NCBI RefSeq assembly: GCF_033958435.1
Contig: NC_134145.1
Span: forward strand, 42,001,501-42,065,500
DNA: 64,000 nt
DNA from: Carettochelys insculpta
Taxonomy: Eukaryota > Chordata > Testudines > Carettochelyidae
Reading direction: 5' to 3'
Position numbers and translations under genes: made by a program. Positions within the stretch are counted from its first letter, which is position 1. Each line of letters begins with the position of its first letter. Below, piece by piece: positions 57,562 to 64,000 of the stretch. Under the pieces are notes generated by a model. The model was not told the DNA's origin. It worked only from the letters and a program-made list of their open reading frames with translations, and made no database searches.

Positions 57562-58739
57562 GAGATGTGCTTGTGCCACCAGAAGTAAAACCTAAATTTA
57601 ATTAGTGATATACATTTAAAAAAAAAACAGTGAGAGGTAGGAACATGTTCTATCAATGTTCTAAGCATGACAGATTTTTGTTTTGAACATCCTACTTTTG
57701 CAAATAAACTAATATTGTGCAAGTGAGAATATGAAGCAGAGGGGCACTAGGAATGTAGTTTTGTAAAAATATTAAACTCCGCAAATTTCACAGGAGTTTG
57801 TTTGCCTTGAAAAAGTCACAATTTGCTTTGCAGAGACTGGAATGCAGCCAGTTCCGTTTCATCACATGATGAGTATCACAAAAAAAGTCAGAGATGAACT
57901 CCAACACTGGCCCTGAAAAATGTCAAGTGAAGTTGCATACCCTCTATATAAGAACAAAAAGACAAATTATTACTGCAAATGATACCACTGAGTGGCATTA
58001 TACAAACATTAAAGGGAACCCTTGTATTTCAAAACACGGATGTAAATCAACCAAATATAACATAATTAGTCTAATAGAATATATAGGGAATGGAACCAAG
58101 AAAATCAATGGTTAGAAAACAATGAGGTCACTGCTTCAGTCATTGTATGAGATTCTTTTCTTTTTTGATCAAAAGTACTGAATTTCAAAGATATATCTAA
58201 GATACTAACATAAATATGGAGCAAAACTGGAGCTTATTTCACACTAGTCAGAGAAAAGCTACTTCATCATTACAGGTGCAGAATATGTCACCAGATTGAT
58301 GTTTCTTGGAAAGAAACAAGAAATATCCACATAATTGTGTTTCAGTTGCATTCCATGTGATTTTAGAAAGAAATGGATGGTTTTTTAGAAAAAGACTACA
58401 GGAAAGCATCTGTGGAAAAAGTGATAATTTATTTTAATTAAACCATCATCGTGAATTTCAATGATAAAGGAAACCTGTGTTCCATGTAGTGATATGTTTC
58501 TATTAGCAGCTGAAAGTAATCAGAGAAATGTAGTCACGTACCAACAAAAACTAAAGGGTTTTAAGTGTTCATGGTATTAATGTATAGGCAACAAATAGTG
58601 CTAAGAATGATTAGACTTCAGCTGAGGCACTAAATAGCTTGCTCATGTTAATTGCTGGTCTTCCAACATTAGAAATATTACTGATTTTAAATACAAGATT
58701 GAAAAAAAAACCCAACCCTTAGCTATTTCATTTCAACTA
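57562..58739. other. unassigned AT-rich DNA
   Basis: No feature recognised. Confidence 0.35.
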
Positions 58740-58828
58740 CAGTGGAAACTCACGGTTATGAATATCTCACCAATGAAGGTTACTCATAACAATGAAACAT
58801 CTATAACTCTGAGCAAAGCATTGTGGTT

Positions 58829-59435
58829 AGGGTCCTCCAAATTCAGTCTCTTTTTGTCAATTTCATGGTCATAGGCTTTTAAAATTGTATATTTCTTTAC
58901 TTCAGGTATTTAGATCTGAAATTTCACAGTGTTATAATTGTATGATTCCTGATGCCCAAAGGAGTTGGGGGTTGGTGAGGTCCACAAATCTATTTTCAGG
59001 AAGATTGTGGTACTGCTACCCTCATCTCAGTGTTACTGCAGGCAGCAGCATTGCCTTCAGATCTAGGCAGCTGGAGAGCAGCAGCTGTTGGCCAGGAGCC
59101 CAACACTGAAGTATGACATGGTATGGAATTACCACCCTTACTTCCATACTGCTGCAGGTTGGGTGCTGCCTTCAGAGCCAGGTTTCACGAGAACAGACGC
59201 GGCTCTCCACATGCACAATTCTGAAGGCAGTGAAGAAATAAGATTGGCAATACTGTAAACCCCCTAAAATAAATCTTCTAATCCACCTCCAACTCCCTTC
59301 TGGGTCAGGTACCCCGATATGAGAAACACTGTTTTCCCCCATGAAATCTGTATAGTAAGGTCAAAAGTGCACAAAAGACCAGATTTCACAGTCCTGGACT
59401 TGTTTTTCATAGCCAGGAATTTGGTAGAGCCCTAG
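58829..59435. mobile_element. hAT-type element nested in the Tigger-like element
   Basis: The left end agggtcctccaaattcag and the reversed right end agggctctaccaaattcc are inverted repeats. Inside, gtcaatttcatggtcatagg and aaagaccagatttcacag flank a GC-richer core with ctgccttcag blocks. The flanks ttgtggtt and ctatggtt look like a decayed 8-bp duplication (6 of 8), as expected for hAT. Non-coding. Confidence 0.65.
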
Positions 59436-59568
59436 CTATGGTTGTTCTTTCAGAAGTTTACAACTAAATATTGACTTAATCAGGCTTTGAAGCATTACTG
59501 TGCAGAAGAAGAATGTCAATTCTCTTTATTGTTCTAGTAGTTTATGTTTATGTTTAACACAACACTGT

Positions 59569-59572
59569 CTGG

Positions 59573-59607
<35 letters not shown>
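59569..59607 (+). repeat. (TTA)n microsatellite, left part
   Basis: An uninterrupted TTA run directly left of the solo LTR. Confidence 0.9.
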
Positions 59608-59608
<1 letters not shown>

Positions 59609-59781
59609 GTCAGATGCTACCAGCATGGTGCTCTGCTCTCTCCAATGTTGGTATCACTTGGCTGCATGCGTGTGTTCCCTCTGTGCGCTGCCCCAGCTCT
59701 GCAGATAGCCGACACAGCAGACCCGAAGAGAAGCCCCAATGACCACAGAGTCTAGTAAGGTGTGAAGGCACGTTGGCCAGG

Positions 59782-59787
59782 TTTATT
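59782..59787 (-). terminator. LTR poly(A) signal
   Basis: AATAAA on the minus strand, about 160 bp after the TATA-like motif of the LTR. Confidence 0.6.
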
Positions 59788-59939
59788 GCCGTATTGGACA
59801 CAATAGTAGTTCCCTGTAGACTTCTTAGTCTAAGTCAGGGTATACTACAAATATGCACCCATGGTCAATGGACTCGGCTCAGTCAGCGGCAGGACTTTCC
59901 ACTGCCCCCTTGGCCGGACCCAGACCACACCCCGGAGCA

Positions 59940-59951
59940 CATTCTTATACA
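59940..59951 (-). promoter_or_regulatory. LTR TATA-like box
   Basis: Minus-strand gtgtataagaatg, correctly placed in U3 relative to the AATAAA. Confidence 0.45.
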
Positions 59952-60333
59952 CAGGTACAAACAATTTACCCATCACTCCTGACGTACTGAGGTACAACCC
60001 TTCTATGTAGTCAGGTGCCGCCTCTCACCTTGTACATGTTGGTTTGAACAAAACAGCTCTACCCATCATATTACCCTTTTGCCCCTGTCATTGGGATGGG
60101 TCGGACTGTTCTTTCTTATCTGTGGAATGTTCCAGGGTAGGGTGTTCTGGTACCATGTTCCTACTTCAATATGCTAGGTAGATATGTTTATGCCTCATCA
60201 ACCCTCTTCTTGCCAACTTCTGTGAGCAATGCATTCCTTTAGCTCACAGCTGCACTTTGCTTTCTGTTAGCAAAGTCTTGACCATTACTTTGGTTCAGCC
60301 CTGAGGCTTCATACTGGGCCTGTACTTACTACA

Positions 60334-60382
<49 letters not shown>
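60334..60382 (+). repeat. (ATT)n microsatellite, right part
   Basis: An uninterrupted ATT run directly right of the solo LTR. Confidence 0.9.
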
Positions 60383-60384
<2 letters not shown>

Positions 60385-60497
60385 TTTGGTTTTTCGGTCT
60401 CTGATGCTTCCTGATTGTGTACTTCTTGTTACAAATGTGATGTGTGTTTCATCAGTCAGTCCATAAATCTGGTGTTTGTAACTCTGAAGCTCTGCTG

Positions 60498-62359
60498 TAA
60501 AACATTTCAATAGCTTATAATAAGATAATAATAGGCTGGTTCTATTTAAAGATCAGTTCTGTCAAAAATATTTTACAGAAGAAAGTAGAAATGCACTGAA
60601 TAAAGTTGTTAATATCTTTTTTGCTTTTCCCCGATAAACAGTTTTTGTCGACTTCCTCGCTTATTTCATCTTGCCCTTCCAGAATGAGATTAAACTTTGC
60701 TGATGATAGTTTGTTCTGCAATGAAGTTCAAGTGTGTTTAAAATCTGTATTGCTTTTAGCTGTCAACAAATCTGCTACCAATTAAAATAAAAAAATGGTA
60801 AGTATATGGTCTACAATAGCTAACACACATTTTCAAATCAAAAGACGTGTCAGCTGTGACAGCTCTAAGATCAAAATGGTGCTGTTTCAAAATCTGGGGT
60901 TATATCTTGGCACCACTGAAGTCAACGGCAACGTTCCCATTTACATCAGGGAAGACAGAAGTTTCAACCCTGGGATTTTTTTTTCTAATTTAGAAACATA
61001 TTTCCCTTCAAAATGGCAAAGAGTTGTTTTTTTTGTTTTCATAATTTTAAAGAGACCTGTGTTAATCCATTGTGGTAGCAAAGATTTCAAGAACTATTGC
61101 ATAATAATGCAACCAGGCAATTTAATCAGTAACTGAGCAGTTAGAATAACCCACTGCAGCTTGAGCTGAATCAAATGAGCGCTCATTAAAATTTGGAGTT
61201 GAAAGTTCAAAGAAAGAACTCGAAGAACTCAAGCTGCCCTGAGTTCTGAGACACTTTTTGATGGGTGATGGAGGTGAGTAAGTCAAATTCAACCAAAGGA
61301 GAGAAATTAATAATCATAGATAAAAAGGCAAGTAACCATCACATCAGAAAGACAAAGATTAAGGTAAAAAGTGATAATTTTGGTTTTATATTGAGTTTAG
61401 TGCTTATGAAAAAGAGCCATTTGGCATCACTGGAAACTAGAACACTTGTTCAGGCAGCGAGTATAACTATGAATCGGTCTCCACTTAAAATGGAGCTTGG
61501 CATAGCTCTGTTGCTCCAGATGTGAGAAATCCATACACCTGTGTCGATGTGCTCAGATCAACAGATACGTGTTTCCATTGACCCAGCTACCATCACTCAG
61601 TGTAGCAGATTAAGAACAATAATAACAGAAAATCCCCATCCATAGCTGTAGAAAGCATCTAGGCTGTGGTGATACAGTGGCTTAGCCCTGGTGATGTATG
61701 ATAGATGATAATCCCACAGACTGTAGCTTGAAGTGGAAAATTCCCTCATTGACTATCTAATGTAACTCAACCATGATTTGGAAGGCAAACCTCCCTGAGA
61801 GGTAAGAATGCAATTTATGCCCCATCCCCCACCGTTTCCTTGTTTTCTCTGGTGAGGCTGCCAGTAATGACTGGGTATAACCGATTGTAACTGGTGACAT
61901 GTTATTGTGACCCTAACAGAATTCCAGGGCAGGAGGGTAAGGAGCTTACTGGTATCTAGTAGTGAGTTTCAGGGGCCTGAATAGTTATGTATGCCACAGT
62001 CCATTAATACCAAACTCTATTTGATATAAGTTGTGTAAGGTATCATCGGAAATCTAATAACAAACAGATCATTAATGTTCTTGGTGGTGCATGTATGGTA
62101 AACACCCAAGGGACCATATAAATAGGAATGAAATATGGAATTAAGTGGTCCTTACCAGAGAAGTCTAGGAGTGAGTAACTGTGTTTCTCCCATACAAAGG
62201 GCAGGTGGATGCCTCCAGTGTGGTGTTGGATTCCATTATCAGTTGCACGACAAGTGACCATTCATTTTCACATTAACACACACAATCAAGGGAGGAAACC
62301 AGGATGAAACTTCCTTCATCTTCCTTACAGCTCGAATGAACTTTACTGTGGACAGCAAC
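60498..62359. other. unassigned DNA
   Basis: Only short frames. A tggtgatacagtggcttagc block near 61667 is faintly like a SINE A box but no B box follows, so no call is made. Confidence 0.3.
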
Positions 62360-62371
62360 CTCCAGAAGAAT
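62360..62371. repeat. left copy of 12-bp target duplication (PLE pair)
   Basis: CTCCAGAAGAAT, repeated exactly at 62749-62760. Confidence 0.8.
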
Positions 62372-62748
62372 AGTAACAGAGAGGAAGCCGTGCTAGTCTA
62401 TACACCATCAAAACAAAAAGCAGTCAAGTAGCACTTTAAAGACTAGCAACATAGTTTATTAGGTGAGCTTTCATGGGACAGACCCACTTCTTCAGACCAT
62501 AGCCAGACCAGAACAGACTCAATATTTAAGACATAGAGAACCAAAAACAGTAAGCAAGGAGGACAAATCAGAAAAAGCTCACCTTGACTGTATTTTTCTG
62601 ATTTATCCTCTTTGCTTACTGCTTTTGGTTCTCTGTGTCTTAAATATTGAGTCTGTTCTGGTCTGGCTATGGTCTGAAGAAGTGGGTCTGTCCCACGAAA
62701 GCTCACCTAATAAACTATTTTGCTAGTCTTTAAAGTGCTACTTGACTG
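62372..62748. mobile_element. inverted pair of Penelope-like 3' ends
   Basis: The left half (minus) runs agtaacagagaggaagccgt, agcagtcaagtagcactt, gtgagctttcatgggacaga, ccatagccagaccagaac. The right half (plus) is its mirror image, with ggtctggctatggtctgaag, gggtctgtcccacgaaagct and gtgctacttgactgct. The centre lies near 62583 and has a few unpaired bases. Both halves are the 3'-terminal PLE module; the 3' ends point outward. The whole is bounded by an exact 12-bp direct repeat. No coding sequence is retained. Confidence 0.85.
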
Positions 62749-62760
62749 CTCCAGAAGAAT
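62749..62760. repeat. right copy of 12-bp target duplication (PLE pair)
   Basis: CTCCAGAAGAAT, identical to 62360-62371. Confidence 0.8.
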
Positions 62761-63074
62761 GCATCTCAAAAGTTCACTGGACTACAGAAGAGCAGGGCAG
62801 AGAATCTCAAGTTATCTTCCACTTAAGACTGAACAAGAACTGAGCAGTTTGGACCTGGTGGAAGATCCTGAATGGAAACAGGGTCAACCACCTTATTGGA
62901 AGTAAAGAAACAACAATGAACAAATGCTGTACATTATAGTGCTAAGTTTAAGCCAGTGAAAACGAAAACATTTTTTCACTTTTGACTGTAACCATTCTAT
63001 CATATATGTGAATTCATTTAAAATCCTATCTCCTTTGGTTAATAAACATATTTTATTTTTTATCTAAACCAACC

Positions 63075-63990
63075 AGTACTAGTACCAATCCAACACTAGG
63101 AACTGGAATACACATAAACCTGTATGGGGAACATTTTAAACTCTGTGGACATTCAAAAATGGATTTAAAAGTAGCCATTATTCTACAAAATATTTTTACC
63201 TCAAGATTAGAGGACGAGACATCTGAATTGGAATTCATTTGAAAATTTGATACATTTAATCAATGCCTGAACAGAGTGTCAGCTATCTTACACATTATAG
63301 AGGAAATTTCCCTAACTTTGACATTCACAAGAATGGGACACATCCTACTTAATTTGCTTCATTAACTGGTCCTAGTAGTGACTGGTAACCACCTTTCCTC
63401 CACATACACATACTTACACCACTATATAATCCCTGGATTCTATTTTTCAACTCCATTTTTATCTGAAGAAGTGGGTCTTACCTGCAAGAACTCATGACCT
63501 AATAAATTTGTTAGTTTCTAAGGTGCTACAGGACTTTTTTTTGTTTGTAGAAAGAATGAGAAGTCCTGTGGCACTTTATAGACCAACAGATTTATTGGAG
63601 CATAAGCTTTTATGGGCAAAGATTCACTTTGTCAGATGCATGTAGTGGAAATTCCAGAAGCAAGTATATCTATACAGGCAGATGAAAAGAAGGGGTACCA
63701 ATCAAGAGGAAGGACAGAGTTAACCAATCAAATTTGTTAACTCTGGTCTCTTGATTGGTATTCTCTTCTTTTCATGTGCCTATATAGCTGTACTTACATC
63801 TGGAATTTCTATTACATGCATCTGATGAAGTAGGCCTTTGCCCACAGAAGCTTATGCTCTAATAAATCTGTCAGGCTGTAAGGTGCCACAGGACTTCTTG
63901 TTGTTTTTGTAGATACAGACTAATGCAACTACCGCTCTGATATTTGTAATTTGTGAAGCTACAGATTAACACAACTACCCCTCTCAGACA
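63075..63990 (+). mobile_element. Penelope-like element, C-terminal region and 3' UTR, interrupted
   Basis: Plus-strand sequence near 63100-63240 (ggaactggaatacacataaa, aaagtagccattattctaca) parallels the PLE region after the GIY-YIG domain at 36317-36440. The 3' UTR and terminal module follow (ctgaagaagtgggtctta, gtttctaaggtgctacagga). The tail is interrupted at 63550 by an inverted PLE pair and resumes at 63949 with gaagctacagattaacacaa. Coding frames are broken. Confidence 0.7.
63550..63942. mobile_element. inverted pair of Penelope-like 3' ends inside another PLE
   Basis: The left half (minus: gaagtcctgtggcactttat, ttggagcataagcttttatg) and the right half (plus: cccacagaagcttatgctc, aaggtgccacaggacttctt) are mirror copies of one PLE 3' end, meeting near 63733, 3' ends outward. 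Short direct repeats TTTGTA (63544-63549 and 63943-63948) flank it. The element cuts the tail of the PLE fragment around it. Confidence 0.75.
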
Positions 63991-64000
63991 ATCAACCTCT

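Larger units (their letters stand above)
59608..60333 (-). mobile_element. solo LTR of an endogenous retrovirus
   Basis: The 726-bp unit has TG...CA ends on either strand. Read on the minus strand it starts tgtagtaagtacaggccc, has a TATA-like gtgtataagaatg at about 59951-59940, an AATAAA poly(A) signal at 59787-59782 and ends gctggtagcatctgaca. Distances between TATA box, poly(A) signal and end fit U3-R-U5. No internal retroviral genes or second LTR remain, so recombination has left a solo LTR. Both sides carry attat, a possible 5-bp target duplication, but the flanks are microsatellite, so this is not decisive. Confidence 0.8.
58740..60497. mobile_element. Tigger-like (Tc1/mariner) non-autonomous element, interrupted
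   Basis: The left end cagtggaaactcacggttat is preceded by TA, and the right end (reversed: cagcagagcttcagagttac) is followed by TA, the Tc1/mariner target duplication. The pieces 58740-58828, 59436-59570 (gttctttcagaagtttacaa, ctagtagtttatgttta) and 60386-60497 (ttcctgattgtgtacttctt, gtttgtaactctgaagc) form one short element as I know it from turtles. A hAT element and a solo LTR with microsatellite have been inserted into it. No coding sequence. Confidence 0.7.

Noticed and set aside
59570..60382. Two separate ATT microsatellites
   Set aside because: They are more simply one tract or target site split by the solo LTR.
1..64000. CRISPR arrays, operons or bacterial-type regulation
   Set aside because: The repeat content, introns and element families are those of a vertebrate nuclear genome; no regularly spaced direct repeats were found.

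Overview
The window reads as amniote nuclear DNA without a recognisable host gene. It is AT-rich with GC-rich islands and packed with transposable elements of at least eight kinds: CR1 LINEs, tRNA-derived SINEs, MIR-type SINEs, Penelope-like elements (PLEs), PIF/Harbinger transposons with many palindromic MITEs, hAT elements, a Tigger-like mariner and a solo retroviral LTR. CR1 families of this kind together with a polIII/CR1-tail SINE, Penelope elements and active-looking Harbinger elements point to a sauropsid, most likely a turtle. I cannot name the species. The window is probably intergenic or inside a very long intron.

Layout. 0-7.5 kb: a palindromic MITE, a half MITE, a MIR, a SINE, a possible LTR and another MITE. 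7.4-13.4 kb: an old CR1 split by a 4.1 kb Harbinger transposon (7522-11633). That transposon carries a Myb/SANT-like gene on the plus strand and a HARBI1-like DDE transposase on the minus strand, in convergent order. 14.6-20.6 kb: MITEs, a large palindromic hAT derivative (16.6-18.15 kb) and a nested MITE cluster. 21.5-25.35 kb: GC-rich sequence with a decayed second Harbinger Myb gene, and a PLE that itself holds a MITE. 28.5-32.2 kb: CR1 tail, SINE, MITE, MIR. 33.48-36.79 kb: two PLE copies joined head to head and flanked by a 10-bp direct repeat. 39-40.3 kb: two hAT-type elements. 45.9-54 kb: PLE and CR1 fragments, a long CR1 with an almost open reverse transcriptase frame (47.74-50.32 kb) and several MITEs. 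56.85-57.56 kb: an internally deleted derivative of the 7.5 kb Harbinger. 58.74-60.5 kb: a Tigger-like element interrupted by a hAT element and by a solo LTR that sits in an ATT microsatellite. 62.3-64 kb: two further inverted-pair PLE insertions and another PLE fragment.

How the parts work together. In Harbinger elements the DDE transposase and the Myb-like protein act as a pair, and their product moves the terminal-repeat-only MITEs. Here the conserved transposase core is open, but its N-terminal extension and the Myb gene are interrupted. CR1 enzymes probably mobilised the tRNA-derived SINEs. The PLE copies carry RT and GIY-YIG endonuclease remnants. Three PLE insertions share the same inverted-pair structure, each bounded by a short target duplication, which is the most unusual pattern in the window. 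Every family call is by eye, without database searches.
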